Assembly (NCBI GenBank): GCA_006503535.1
Contig: QYRS01000010.1
Location: 558,001 to 622,000 of the forward strand
Direction of reading: 5' to 3'
DNA length: 64,000 bases
Source of the DNA: Arthrinium phaeospermum
Taxonomy: Eukaryota; Ascomycota; Sordariomycetes; Amphisphaeriales; Apiosporaceae
The notes beneath the pieces were generated by a model. That model made no database searches. It worked only from the letters and a program-made list of their open reading frames with translations, and was not told where the DNA came from. Below, piece after piece: positions 22,485 to 35,270 of the stretch (positions are counted from its first letter, which is position 1; the number at the start of each line of letters is the position of its first letter). Made by a program: the position numbers and the translations under genes.

Positions 22485-24533
22485 CTTTGCTGACTTTGCA
22501 GCATTACGAGGCAATGGTGTTCGCGTTGTATCGGATGAGGCTTTGTTTGATCGGTCGATGTAGAGTGGCAGAATCCCCAGTCCACCGAAGATGAATCCCC
22601 TACTTGCCTGCACCACCCCAAAGGCAAGCGCGTGGGAATTGTATCACAGGTTGCGACGAGCGACCAGTATGACGTGATGGTGGTTCGGGAGCTCAAACTA
22701 GCTCTCCCTGCGCGTAGACTAACCTAGGCCGACAGGTAACGGACGGATGCAGCTTTGGAGCTGTCATTAGAAGTTGGCTTGGACGGGAAAATGACTGGAA
22801 TGAATGATTCAAGAGTGAATTGAAAGCTGCCCTTCCGGGAATTAGGTATCGATAAGAGCCCCGTAACGCCCAGCATAAACAGCTTAAAGCTCACAGCTCC
22901 AGGGCTTAAAAAGCTGCCACGAGCACCAAAGCGCTCCACTGTGCGGGGCCGATTCAGTGACTTGTAGTGGCTACAGCTTCATCCGAAGCCAGCTAACAGC
23001 AATCCAACACCATTCGTTGGCATTTTTGACATCAATCAAAGTGAGTTATCAAAAACAGTCCAACCAGCCAGCTCATCTAGCGCATCAGTTTGCCGCAGCT
23101 GGCGACTGGTGAAGTAGATAGGAGCTTTGTCGGAACTTGATGGCTCCGATTCACTCAGATATTTCAGCTCTTAAACACTTCACCCCATACTTATGGTAAT
23201 CCTGGTATCGTCTGGAGCATGATGCCATTATCGACACGTGGGAGTCTCACCAAAATACATTCTCATGGGACGCCCCGGCTTTCGTTTGATCTATGATCGT
23301 CTCCATCGGATCAGTACCCAACATTCTTGAGGTGTCCCAGGTGGGTACTTCCGTTGCCTTAGGAATGGAGTGTATCCAGTTCGGTGGACAGCACCCCCGC
23401 TGCCCGCCATCTGTATGTAAACTCAACGATCAACATTGATATGGCATAATCCGCCATCGATATTTGGAACAGGGGAAATCAAACGCCGGGGCAAACGTAA
23501 TTACACAAGCAGATACCCTTATGCGCTAACTTATGCAGTACAATTTAAAGAGCAATGTAGCAAACACGCGAACAAATGTTCAGAAATATGGTGGCTACCG
23601 ACATTTTCTCCGCAAACGGGTTAGGCTTGCGGACAGCAAGCAAAACAGTCGTATATTTTGATGTTATGCCGCTTCGTAATTCTCAGGTGATGGAAACCAA
23701 TGAAGAAAGTTAAGCCCCCTCAGACCTCGTAGCACTTTGTCAACCACTTCTTATGATCAGATGACACCTGCGCTGCTCGAACATCAGTTCCGGCTGGTGC
23801 CACAAGTGAGCAGCGGGTTGCTTTATCCATGTGCGCAATCAGGGCCAATATTCTCCCTGGCCGAACCTGATTTCTAAACCCAGGAGTTTGCAAGAAACCG
23901 CGAGGGAGCGGCAGCCTGCCTTACCCTATGTTCTCTAACTCCGATTCCGAAGCCGAGACCAGGTCGGAGATGGATAGAGTAAACATCAGCTGTTCGGCGT
24001 TGATCTTATCGTTCATAGGTAGTCAAGGTAACATGGCCATCTATAGCTGTAAGACTCGGCCAACCAGAGACCTGATGATATCTAGCCCGGGTCTGAATTG
24101 CGACGAAGGAGTCCGATCCACCCGACATGTAGTCTGTGTTCTTGGAAACACTTTGCGCGCTCTTTATGCTTTTACACCGCGTTGGAGAGTCAAGAAGAAC
24201 GAATGAGACAAGAAAAAGAATTCCACCAGCAGTAGTTCCGAAGGCGCGAGCCAATGAGGCCTTTGGTAGATGAAAAGCCATGATATACATGACAAAGACT
24301 TATGCATGCTATAGATGGTTTCAACTTGTATTGGGGGATATCCAGGGAGATCATGAGTCAACTTCACCCTATGACGATTGCCATTGCATTGAGTTTTGTA
24401 CTTAAGAGTATGATGTTCACGTCTTGGGGCTCATGGGCTTCCTCTTCTGACCCCATCTATATTGGAATCCGAAGACTCAGATCGTGAGTGACACATACGA
24501 TATTTCCCCTCAAAACTTCTGAACCCCGTGAAG
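22485..24533. promoter_or_regulatory. Divergent intergenic region, telomere-type gene (-) / O-methyltransferase (+)
   Basis: About 2 kb without a convincing gene on either strand. The first 130 bases could be extra N-terminal coding sequence of the telomere-type gene. I see no terminal repeats, transposase remnant or tRNA. Confidence 0.4.
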
Positions 24534-26012
24534 ATGAGCGTACCTGGACCGAAGATCGTCGACCTGCTTCGCCAGACCAGCGCCCGTGAGTTCGACGGCG
24601 ACGAAGCCGCCCGCTTGACCGCAATCAAGGAAGCGCAGCGCCTGGTCAATCGGCTTCAGCTACCTGCGGAGCGTGGCTGGGAGCTTGCCATGGAGAACTG
24701 GGTTGTCCTTGGGGCTCTGCAGACGTTCATTGACCTGAACATTTTCGAGCGCTGGAACGACGCTGGCGGAGGCCAGATGTCCTTGGAGGACCTGTGCAGG
24801 CTGGCAAATGCGGATGTTGATCCGAAACTCCTCGGTGGGTATCGCCGTCTTCTGTCACATCATCCCTATCATGTTCTCGTTCCTCTTGTTCTGCCGTGCA
24901 ATAGTCTTCACCTTTTTTCCAACAATACAGTATACTGATGCCGTATCGTGGCAGTGAGATTGTGCCGCCTATTGGCAGCCAAAGACTTCATCGAAGAGGT
25001 TGCTGAGGAGCTGTATAAGCCTACTGAATTCAGCTTATGCTTGGGGGACAAGGAATCTCCCCAGGGAGTGTGGATTCAAGGCGGGTGAGTTGATCTTTTG
25101 ACCCCTGGACCGGCGAGTCGCCTAGAAGGCGCACTGGTCAATTTACTTCTCGTAACCATATACCAACACCCCTTGTGTACACCAGAGTCGGTTCAGCTTA
25201 GGCCCAAGCTTCTTCTTATCTAATACATCCTCAGTCACGACCATTTCAAGTACGAAGGCTTGGACTACCTTTCGCGCTTCCTGCAAGAGACATCCTACCA
25301 GAATCCCATCGATGAAGGCAACACATGCTACCGGCTTGGCTGCCCCGAGAACCTCGATATGTGGGCCCGCTGCTCAGCCAAGCCGGAACTCCAGGCAAGC
25401 TTCAGCGTGTGGATGGACAACTGGACAAGCTACAAAACGCACTGGACCACCTACTACGACACCAGCATCCTGCTGAGCTGCGACATCGACCCCTCTGCCC
25501 CTATCCTGGTTGACATCGGGGGCAATAGGGGTCACGACATCTCCCTCTTCCGGGCGCGCCACCACGCCGACATACCCACGAAGTCGCTCGTATTGCAGGA
25601 CCGTCCCGAAGCCCTCGCGCTGGCCGATGTGGATCGCGACAAGATCTGCATCATGCCGCACGACTTTCTGACGCCCCAGCCGGTCCGAGGCGCCCGGGCT
25701 TACATGTTCCATGCCATTTTCCACGACTGGTCCGACGACAAGTCTCTCGTGATCCTGAAGCACACCGCCGTCGCTATGAAGCCGGGCTATTCGCGGCTTC
25801 TGATTGTGGATGTGGTGCTGCCGCCCACGGGCGCCAGCGCGGTCCAGGCGGGCTTGGATGTGTCCATGATGGGGCTTCTTTCCGCCAAGGAGCGGACGCA
25901 GAGGATGTGGGAAGAGTTGTTGTCTGGCGCTGGGCTCAGAATTTTGAAGATCTGGAAAGATCCTAAGCGCCTTGAATCCGTCATCGAGGCCGAATTGGAT
26001 CCTCCTGAATAG
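24534..26012 (+). CDS. SAM-dependent O-methyltransferase (COMT-like, plant/fungal OMT_2 family)
   Basis: Three exons (24534-24834, 24955-25084, 25235-26012) give about 402 residues. Introns are 120 and 150 bases, each with GT-AG ends that keep frame. The N-terminal half is a helical, dimerising winged-helix-type region (WELAMENWVVLGALQTFIDL ... LVRLCRLLAAKDFIEE). The C-terminal half is the Rossmann fold: SAM motif ILVDIGGNRGHDI, then DRPEAL, catalytic His in FHDWSDDKSLVILKH, and the C-terminal signature KERTQRMWEELLSGAGLRIL. These enzymes methylate hydroxyls of small aromatic or polyketide metabolites; the substrate here is unknown. The neighbours do not include a backbone synthase. The ATG at 24534 is preferred over the in-frame GTG at 24528. 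Confidence 0.88.
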
Positions 26013-26201
26013 AGAGAACTTGGAGTAAGCGGCAAAACCTGGCTCAGAAGCCTCACCTGTTGGCTACCTGCGTTACATACGAGGGTAACATATGCTATAT
26101 TGAAATCATTTGGCATTCAATTGAAATTGTGAGGAACAATGTCGACTTTCATCGCAAGCACCGGAACCAGAAGAAAGTCCACCATGAAAACGAGAGGAAC
26201 A

Positions 26202-27437
26202 CTATTCTAGCTGTTTCATTACAAAGGGGATTTGAGCACCAGTGACACTAAGATCCTTCGATGGGTCATACTTCTCGAGACTTTCCAACGGGCCGTATTT
26301 CTCACAGAGGTACAGGATGTCGTTGTACGCACTGACGGGATGTTAGTAAATGGCTACCTGTCACGCATTTCGGTACTCACATCTGCCGCGATTGGCTACC
26401 AGGATGCCCAGCAGAGTCGGTGAGATAGGGGTGGATAGAGTAGAGCCGATTGCGGTCATCCCACTCCTCTACTGGCTCAGATGGCTCAACGTGTCTCTGG
26501 TACATGCGCATGTACACCGGCGAGTTGAAGTAGTATGCCCATGAGCATCTCCAAGTCCCGAACTCCATTTCATTATGGGCGTAGGTGCATCCCGGGTCGA
26601 AGATGATGGTCTCGCCAGTCTCCATATCAATACCTACATTTCTCTCCCAGAGGTCACCGTGTACCAGCGCAGGTGCGATCTGACGCCCTTCGGTTTGTAA
26701 AACACCCAGTAGCCGGGGAATTACGGCGTCGATGAGTTGGCGACATGCTTCATCCAACGCTGGCCATACGCCATTTGTCTCGTTATCGTAACCGATAACG
26801 TCTTGGAGCTGGTTGGTGAACGATTTCGCCCAGCTCGTCTCCCAGGCTACTGTTCGTTCCATGATACCAATGACCGTGGGTACCGAGTATCCAAAGAGGC
26901 CATTGGGTGAAGTCAAACTGTGCATCTCTGCTATCTTGGCAGCGAAGCCTGCTGGCTCTGGCGCTGTAGACAGGTCCATGTCGTGGAAGTCACCCAGAAA
27001 GAAGTATACCGTTGCGTCCCCATTGATATACTTGCCCCAGCCGATTGATCTCGGAACCAGGCCAGGGCAGGCATTGTCAATGTCATTGGCTGACTGGAAC
27101 TCCCCATTCACTAGAGCTCGTGCTCCCTTCCCAACGATGCACTGTCTCCTCGTCAATCAACTGTCTAGTGACTACACTTAGAGGAGGCATACCTTCAGAA
27201 AGTATCGTTTGAGTGTTCCGCCTCTCAGTATGGTCGACACCTTGGCTGTCTTAGTCCAGGCAGATATACCACATGATTCCGCAGAGACAACCCGAGTGCC
27301 CTCGGGCATGACTGATATCAGTCAAGGATCAGCAATTGCGAGTATATGGCAGTAAAGAGAGCAGTACCTTTGGTCACGTTCTTGTGGAGGGGAAAGTTCC
27401 CCTCAATTCCCTCCTCCCAAGCCTCGTCTGCTGCCAT
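26202..27437 (-). CDS. Fructosamine/ketosamine-3-kinase-like phosphotransferase
   Basis: Four exons (27437-27368, 27311-27193, 27141-26381, 26331-26202) give about 359 residues. The three introns of about 50 bases all keep frame. The fold is the small-molecule (APH-like) kinase fold. N-terminal strand TLKRYFLKCIVGKGARALVNGEF carries the ATP-anchoring Lys; then a catalytic loop ALVHGDLWERN (His-Gly-Asp...Asn); then IIFDPGCTYAHNEMEFGTW, where FDP replaces DFG as is usual in FN3K proteins. Family members phosphorylate ketosamines on glycated proteins and so start deglycation; fungal members are mostly uncharacterised. The protein ends ...SRQ + IAYNDILYLCEKYGPLE, joined over the last intron. Convergent with the O-methyltransferase, with 189 bases between. 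Confidence 0.82.
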
Positions 27438-28102
27438 ACTTCTCGGCTTCGTAGGTTAAGATATAACGCTCGACAAAACAACAAGTCTGATGTTGTTTTA
27501 AAGGGGGATATTGCTTTGCAGTATAGATACTGACCAAACTGGGGAAGAGAAGGTGCAATTATGTAGCTTCACACCTGCGAGTTTGTCTCTCCGTCCCCTC
27601 CGTCAGTTACGCGCCGAATGGACTCGAGATAAGCGCTTGGGATGAGGGGGCGGGCTCCTGCAGCTGAAGGCGCCCGACAGGGGTCGGTGAGGTGTGATCA
27701 GTCAAGTTGGTGATAAGGCTGCCTTCGCCCCCAAATTCTTATCCCACCACAAACACGGGATCTCATGTCATGGGGTTGATTTCTTTTTGTCTTCACAAAA
27801 TACGTGTTTTCCTCTTAACACCATACCCCTCGATACTCAGAACAAATGAACTTGGAGTTGGCTATGATCGCCCGCGAACTTAGCTGCTGAAGTATCGTTA
27901 CGCAGGACGTTGCCGTCCCGCAGATCCCTGCCATTCACACTCCAACCAACGCTGCTTGCTACCCGACCAGTGCTGACCCCAAACTCCCAAAAAGTCCTAC
28001 ATACATTTGCATACATGTTATCGAGTACCCCGCCAACCACAAGCTTTCAATCCGCAACCCCTCGGGTTTAATATTAGGCAGCGCCTCTAACCAAGACTCA
28101 GA
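27438..28102. promoter_or_regulatory. Divergent promoter, FN3K-like (-) / NLR (+)
   Basis: 665 bases that must drive both flanking genes. Nothing coding recognised. Confidence 0.4.
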
Positions 28103-31100
28103 ATGGTGAGCTGAACGGAGCGGATCTAGCCCACAAAGACACATGACATTATACTAATGACAGCCGATAGTTTCGCAAACTTTCCACTTTCAGACAGAAA
28201 AGGAGTAACAGAGATGACAGAGAGAGTCTCACGCGGGAAGACAGTCAATTGGTCTCGAATGTATTGGCAACACCTTCGGGTTCCACGCCTACCCTGAACG
28301 TGGTGAATCAATCCAGGCCATCCGTATCTTCCCTTCCGCAAGTTTCAGCTGTGACAACCCGAAGGGCCAGCGAATCTGAGCCGGGGCCGCTTGGGCTGAA
28401 CGTCGTTTACACACCCGAGAATGGCCACAAAGCAGACATCGTGTTCATCCATGGCCTTGGTGGAACAAGTCGACTCACTTGGTCCAAGCATAAGAACCCT
28501 GACCTATTCTGGCCGTTGACCTTTCTGCCACTTGAACCCGATATCTGCCTCGCTCGTATCCTCACTTTTGGATACAACGCCAATATTCGAAAGACCGGGC
28601 AAATATTCACTTCGGTCCTGGACTTTGCTAAAGAGCTCCTATTCGATTTGAAATACGGCAAAGATGGACAGAAAGGAGAGCTGCACATGGGGAGAGTGCC
28701 TTTGATCTTTGTGGTCCACAGCATGGGGGGCCTGATTATCAAAGAGGTGAGCCGCAAGAAAGAAATCTGTACTATGCGCTGACAGTGTGCTAATACAGCA
28801 CAGGCATACATGCAGGGCCAGCATGATCCTGAGTATGAGTCGATAATCAAAGCGATTTCTGCAATCACTTTCATTGCTACGCCCCACCGTGGAACACATC
28901 TAGCAGAGACCCTGAACCGCATATTACAGTCGAGCATGATTACCAACTCAAAGCAATATGTGCTTGAACTGGCAAAGAACTCGCCTACGTTACAGAAGCT
29001 CAACGAACAGTTTCGTCACATTGCACCGAAACTTGACATCATTTCGTTCTACGAGACCGAACCAACTTCGATTGGATTGAAGAATGCCCGAGTCGTAAGA
29101 ATCGACCACAATTTGCCACTAGGCTGTAGCTAACTGAAGCCAGATGGTACTTGAAAAGGACACTTCGGTTCTTGGCTATCCTGGCGAGACTTCGAGGGCT
29201 TTGGTTGCTGATCATCATGGCGTGTGCAAATATGACAGCCCGGATGATCCAAACTACATTACAGTCAGGAATGTCATCAAGTCTCTTGTCAGCAAGATTA
29301 TAGCTACGGGTAAGAGCGACGGAGGCAACGAGCGGTCCACTAGCATCAAGCCTAGGCAAGATACATACGACTTGCAGTCGGCGTTGGCTATCCACGAAAT
29401 GCCCGAGACCGACTACATTTTTCACCGGGATCTTTGGACGGAAGGGACCTGCGAATGGGTGGTCCAGAATGCAAGCTTCTCTGAATGGAACCACTCGACC
29501 CCGACGGTGCCACGGATCCTATGGTTAAAAGGGGGGCCTGCAACCGGGAAGTCTGTCTTGTCTTCTTTTATCATCAACACCCTGGTCGAGTCCGGCGCTT
29601 TATGCCAGTATTTCTTTATGAGGTTTGGAGATCCAAAAAAGAGAAGTACCAGCGTCCTGTTACGATCTCTCGCATACCAGCTCTCTCGGGATTTACCGGA
29701 GTTTTCGAAACAGCTTGAAGAACTAGTCAGTGAGGCCATTGACCTCCCCAATGTTAGCCCTAGGCTTCTATGGGAGCGTATATTCAAGTCGATGCTACGC
29801 AACTTGGAGGACCCAAATCCAATCTACTGGGTTATCGACGGGCTCGACGAAGCGGAGGATCCTCAGGGGGTGATAAGGCTTTTATCTGACATCAGCCATG
29901 TCCAAGTTCCCCTTCGGATCTTGTTTGTGGGTCGCGATACGCCGTCAATAATGGCTGCTTTCCAGCGACTTCCGGAAGACTTGAGGTGTGCACCAATCGA
30001 CATAGATGTTCAACAAGAAGATATAAGACACTTTGTGCAGCGAGAACTGAGCATGTCTGGGGACAATGAGCTCAGAGAAAGAGTCTCCAACAGGGTTATT
30101 CAAGGGGCACAAGGCAATTTCCTTGTAAGTTTCAGACAAGGAAACATATCGCCTTGGTACTTACGCTGACGTGGACAAAAGTGGGCGCGGCTGGCCATCA
30201 ACAGATTGAGTAGATGCCACAAGCAGTCTCAAGTTGAAGCGACTTTGGAAGACTTTCCTGTGGGAATGGAGGCCCTATTTGACCGGATGGCAACATCGAT
30301 TGCAAATCTCGATCCACCGGAAGCTCGAGATCTAGCGGAGAAGATCGTCGGTTACGTCAGTTGTTCTTTGCGAAAGCTGACCGTCTCGGGCTTGTCGCAA
30401 GCGCTTGGTGAGGACGAATCTGACATTCTGGATCTTCAAAGCTCCATCATCGAGCTTTGCAGCGGATTTGTGACCGTCGATAATGGCGGTGACGTGTCTC
30501 TAATCCATCAAACAGCCCGCGAGTACCTCATGAGTGGCACACCTCGCCCTTTCCGCGTCGACCCCAAGACTGCGCACGAACGGCTATTCTTGAGCTGCAT
30601 GACGTGCCTTCGAACTCATGGACTACGAGCGAAGATAGCTAGAGACCAAGTTTCAGACTTCGTCGATTATGCATCACTTTACTGGTCATCCCACCTTTTG
30701 CTTGCCCCAATCGGAAGCGAAGATGTGGCTGCGGAGCTCAAGGGCTTCATGGCCGGCCAATCGGTACTGACCTGGATACATATTCTGTCCAAGTCAAAGC
30801 AGTTACGAGTTTTGGTACAGGCATCTAGAAATATTTCGAAATATGTGGCCAAGCTGAAGATATTGCATGGTTCACAAGATATGGTGGCAGACTTCATCAT
30901 ACAGCAAACGTTACTTGAGGGCTGGGCCGTGGACCTTGTGAAGATTGTGGGAAAATTTGGGCCCAACCTCACGAGAAGACCTGATTCGATCTACAAGGCT
31001 ATTCCGCCTTTCTGTCCTCGGAATTCGGCCATATTCCAGCAATTTGGGAAGGTGGAAAGCAGAAACCTGTCTGTTAAAGGCCTCGACGACTGGGATGACT

Positions 31101-33187
31101 CTCTCACTCGGATATCTCTTGGCTTTGGTGCCTACACATCATCGATACGGACCGCGGGGAGCCTCATCGCTATACTAGCAACACCTGGTAATGTGTCCAT
31201 CTTTGACTCTGGCACCTTCGAAGAGGTATCTGGAAGTCCTTTCAAGCACGGCGAGCGAGTTTACAGCATGGAGTTAAGCGCCAGCTCAGCTACACTCGTC
31301 ACATATGGCTACCGGGCCACGAGAGTGTGGGATATCTCCACCGGAGAGTGCAGATTCAATATCGCAAACATCGAGTCGAGGCCTCGGCCACTGACAATGC
31401 TTCTGGCCAACCACGGCAAGAAATTATTGGTGGGGTTTGATGACAGACACGTCAGATCGCTCAATTTCGAAGAAGGTTCTCCTGACTGGCAAGTGTATGC
31501 GGAGCTGGAGGAGCCAGAGTTAGAGGGCCATTTCTTGAACTCTGCGAATTTCATGGCCACGAACGGTGATGGAAGCCTGTTTGCTGTTGCTTACAGAGGT
31601 CATCCGCTCTCGGCATGGGAAACAGAGGGTCCTACTCATCTTGGCCACTGCTGGCGTAAGCGGGACGAGTTGGCTCGCGGTGAAGTGATTGATGCGGTCT
31701 GGAATCCTACGTCTCCTGAGGTACTCGGAGTTTATATCGAAGGGGTCGTCTTCAAATGGCTCCCATATGAAGACTTGGTGGATGAGATCCAGGTCGGCGC
31801 ATCTAAGATCGCCATCAGCAGCGACGGAAATCTCTTCATCACCGGCGACGTGCATGGAACAGTCAAGGTGTTCAGCACGTCGGATCTAGGACTCCTCTAT
31901 CAACTTGGCTGCCCGGATACGGTCCTTGGGCTAGCCTTTAGTCCCGATTCCCGGCGATTCTACGATATTCGAGGTTATTATGCCTCCGCTTGGGAGCCGA
32001 ATGTGTTGTTGCGGTTAACTGAACAGGCAGATGCGAACTTGGAGACCGCGAGCGATAGTGTCAGTCTGGTTCCAAGCTCCATACAGCCAGCTCAATCTTC
32101 GTTCAGGGTTGATTCTATCACGGCGCTAGCCGCAGACCATCAAGGCCGGCATTTTGGTACCGGTACGGAAAAGGGGACTGTGAGCATACGTGATCCAGAG
32201 GGAAGAATCGTCGAAGAAGTCTATGTCTCTCGCGGACTACTCAGCATCGAACATATGACATGGAGCAGTGATGGAAAGCTGCTCTGCTTCACGAATGCCA
32301 GCAAACAGTTGTTCGTCTATTCAGTCTCACAGGAACTAAACCACAGTCCCGTCACGGAGAAAGTTTTTGAGCTGTCTTTGAGAATGGCTTCGAACGGACC
32401 TATCCTGCAGGTACTGTTCGATTCCACTTCAAGTCACGTCGTCATCCACACCCAGTCAAGACTTCATCAGATCTCCGTAGAGTCTTCAAGCATCAGTTCT
32501 TCATTGGAGTTGGATGCAACTGAATGCCGATGGACATTACACCCTCAAGACTCGAACCTTGTCATCGGATTCGCTCCTGGGGCGGCTTACTTGGTACACT
32601 GCAAACACTTCAGTCTGAAGGCCTACGGGTATGATCTTCCAGATCCACCTAGCGATATACCCCTTCCCTCGAAAGACCATCACCAAAAGGTCGAGCGAGT
32701 TATGGTTTCCTCTGATCGCCGAAATATCTTGGCCCAGCTGCATCTACGCAAGCCAAAGTGGGATGGAAAAACATTTCTTTATTTCCCCTTATCCGCTCTC
32801 TCATGGACGCCATCAGGAGATACAAACGACGCGCTCCCAACGAAGTTGGTACCTCTTTGTTTCCCATCCTACATTTCCTCGGAAATTGCACTTGGTTTCT
32901 CATTCCTGTCCCAGAACAGACTTGTGTATATGTCCAAGAGCTTCGCAATCTCGACTCTTCGAATTGCACCAGGTTCGGATTGGTCGTCAGTCGAGACTTC
33001 CAATTCTACCCAGATAACCAAGGCCACGAAGGCTCGTACGAATCCCACCACTGAGCTTTTCGCACTGCCTAGGGACTGGATTAGTAGAGAATGCTTATCA
33101 ATGAGCACTGTTTGGGCAAAAGGGAAATATTTCATATATCCACGGAATGGCGAGGTCTCGGTGGTACGAAGTAGTGGCCTCGCTTAG
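28103..33187 (+). CDS. NLR/STAND protein: SesB-like alpha/beta-hydrolase, NACHT, WD40-like propeller
   Basis: Proposed five exons (28103-28105, 28171-28746, 28804-29094, 29144-30124, 30182-33187) give about 1,618 residues. The first exon is just the ATG: atg|gtgagc ... branch ctaatgac ... gatag|ttt. The main frame is closed by a stop at 28168, so such an exon is needed. Effector domain (about residues 60-290): FIHGLGGTSRLTW oxyanion loop and the nucleophile elbow HSMGG (about 185) of SesB/PGAP1-like hydrolases. NACHT (about 400-680): Walker A GGPATGKS (about 421), Walker B YWVIDGLDEAED (about 518), then GNFL + WARLAINRL and a winged-helix stretch IHQTAREYL. C-terminal half: divergent WD-like blades (SSDGNLFITGDVHGTVKVF, GTGTEKGTVSIRD). 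Fungal NLRs of this type are signalling receptors in incompatibility and immunity; here that role is inferred from architecture. The reading frame is intact. Confidence 0.86.
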
Positions 33188-33536
33188 GGTGAACAACCAT
33201 GACCAGGAGGCACTCGCAACAGTCACGATCTATTTTCTCCTCTAAGCACTCATATCTGTATTTCCTTAATCTAAGTTGTGTATTTGTCTTGCGTTCTCGT
33301 ATTCATCTACTCAGTACAACACTTGCAAAATGCACATCGAACGCTACCGGTTAGGTTGATCTTCATCATACGCCTCGCTAATGTACTTATGTACCCTTGT
33401 CAATACCCAACATCCCGCATATTTGGGTGTGCGGGGTTCGTACAGGGGCTTTCCCCCATCTCATGGAGTGTTCGGTCAAGCTTTCTCAGCACCAGTGTAA
33501 TGCCAACGCGACTGCTGATTTTCTTGGTAGTTGAAA
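33188..33536. promoter_or_regulatory. Intergenic, NLR 3' end / MFS promoter
   Basis: 349 bases between co-oriented genes. Nothing recognised beyond AT-rich 3' flank and pyrimidine patches. Confidence 0.35.
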
Positions 33537-35270
33537 ATGCCTCCTCAAGTCACGCCTCTAGAAGATATGGAAGCCCAGGAAGCCCATAGCGACCAAGATG
33601 ATGTGCAGGTGCAGGTGCAGGCGCCTTACAGTGCATTTAGCAATGCGGAGAAATGGTGCATCGTTTGCATCGTCTCATTCGCAGCATGGTTTTCTACCGT
33701 GAGCAGCTTCATCTACTACCCGGCATTGCAGCTTCTCTCCGAATCACTGCATGTTTCGGTTGACAAGATCAACCTAACCATCACCTCATACATGGCGATT
33801 GCCACGATAGCGCCGACATTAGTGGGAGACGCCGCGGATGTCATGGGCCGCCGACCTGTCTATATCGTGATCTTTGGGATATACATTGCGAGCAACATCG
33901 CTATCGCTCTGGTGAAGACGTATTCAGCTCTGCTAGGCCTCCGAATTTTGCAGGCGTTGGCGATATCTGGTAAGGGACTTTCCCATGATTGACTCTTCTA
34001 TGACCGAAACACAGACTAATGCAGCCCCGGAACCAGGAACATTCTCAGTGGCATACGGCGTAATAACCGATGTTGCATCTCCTGCCGAGAGAGGGACCTT
34101 TGCCAGCGCTGTGTCTTTCGCGTAAGAGGGCGACTATGCGATGAATGGAGCTGCAATCTAACGCTATACTACATATAGGAGCACGATCGCACCAAGTATT
34201 GGCCCTATCCTTGGAGGGGCCTTGTCATACGCAGCTGGATGGACATGGATCTTTTGGTTCCTGGCAATAACATCGAGTGTATGCCTGTTGTTGATGGTCT
34301 GCATGTTGCCTGAGACATCACGGAGGATCGTTGGGAACGGATCAATACGACCCCCTAAGCATTTACGACTGCCGACACCTACCTTGATGCGGCATTGGAA
34401 GGAAGAGGAAGAAGAAGGCTGTGACCCAGCCACAGTGTGGGAGATACCGAACCCTCTCAAGTCCTTGCGCATCCTCGTGCGCAAAGATAACGCCACCGTC
34501 ATCATCGCTTGTGGCATTCTATACGTTATATACACGTGTGTAAATGCGTCTCTTTCGGTGCTGTTCATCGACATCTACGGGCTCAATCAATGGCAAGCCG
34601 GTCTGATATACTTACCATTTGGCCTAGGCGGGACAGTCTCGACATTCTTCTCTGGCCCATTGCTAGACAACGCTTACCGTAAAGCGAGGGCTCGACGCGG
34701 GCTTCCCACCAACAAAGTCTCCGGGGACGACTTGGACAGTTTCCCCATCGAAAAGGCACGGATTGGGGTCATCTGGGTGCCCATGGTTCTAACGACTATA
34801 TCGGTCGTGACCTTCGGTTGGGTGTTACAGCTTCGCAAGGTCAGTACGCGGTCAAGACCCTCTAACAACATCATGCTTATATAAAGGTTCGTTACAGAAC
34901 ATCGCAATTCCTCTCTTCCTGCAGTTTGTTGCTGGTCTAAGCATGCAGCTAGACTTTAGTGTGAGCCGTTCCACCCGACTATTGCATCAGACTTGAAAAC
35001 ACTGATCAACTTCAGATATATAACACGTTACTGGTGGATAAGAATCATAGAACACCAGCAGCTGCACAAGCTTCGAGCAACATCGTACGATGCACGCTTG
35101 CGGCGATCGTTATTGCTTTCATGCAGGACATGCTAGATGTTATGGGCATTGGTTGGACATTCACTTTTCTTGGGGGCATGTGTGTTGTTGCCACTGGGTT
35201 GTTGCTGCTTGATTACCATATGGGAACTTCGTGGCGCCAAGAGAGCTTGAAAGGATCGAGGGCAGAATGA
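33537..35270 (+). CDS. MFS transporter, DHA1 (drug:H+ antiporter-1) type
   Basis: Five exons (33537-33969, 34037-34121, 34179-34839, 34898-34960, 35016-35270) give about 498 residues. Introns are 55 to 67 bases with gtaagg, gtaaga, gtcagt and gtgagc donors. A Gln/Asp-rich cytosolic N-terminus precedes 12 predicted membrane helices. The loop 2-3 signature reads GDAADVMGRRPVYI. Helix 4-5 is rebuilt across intron 1 as QALAIS + GTFSVAYGVITDV. The alternative acceptor (ccccggaaccag upstream) lies only a few bases from the branch point and would insert four residues. A cytosolic loop between helices 6 and 7 is about 80 residues. Predicted plasma-membrane exporter of small molecules. It sits between the NLR and the amidase genes on the same strand, and could export a product of neighbouring enzymes; this is inference. 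Confidence 0.88.

Noticed and set aside
22485..24533. Decayed transposon in the intergenic gap
   Set aside because: No terminal repeats, transposase or reverse-transcriptase fragments, and no obvious strong AT skew of the RIP type were seen by eye.
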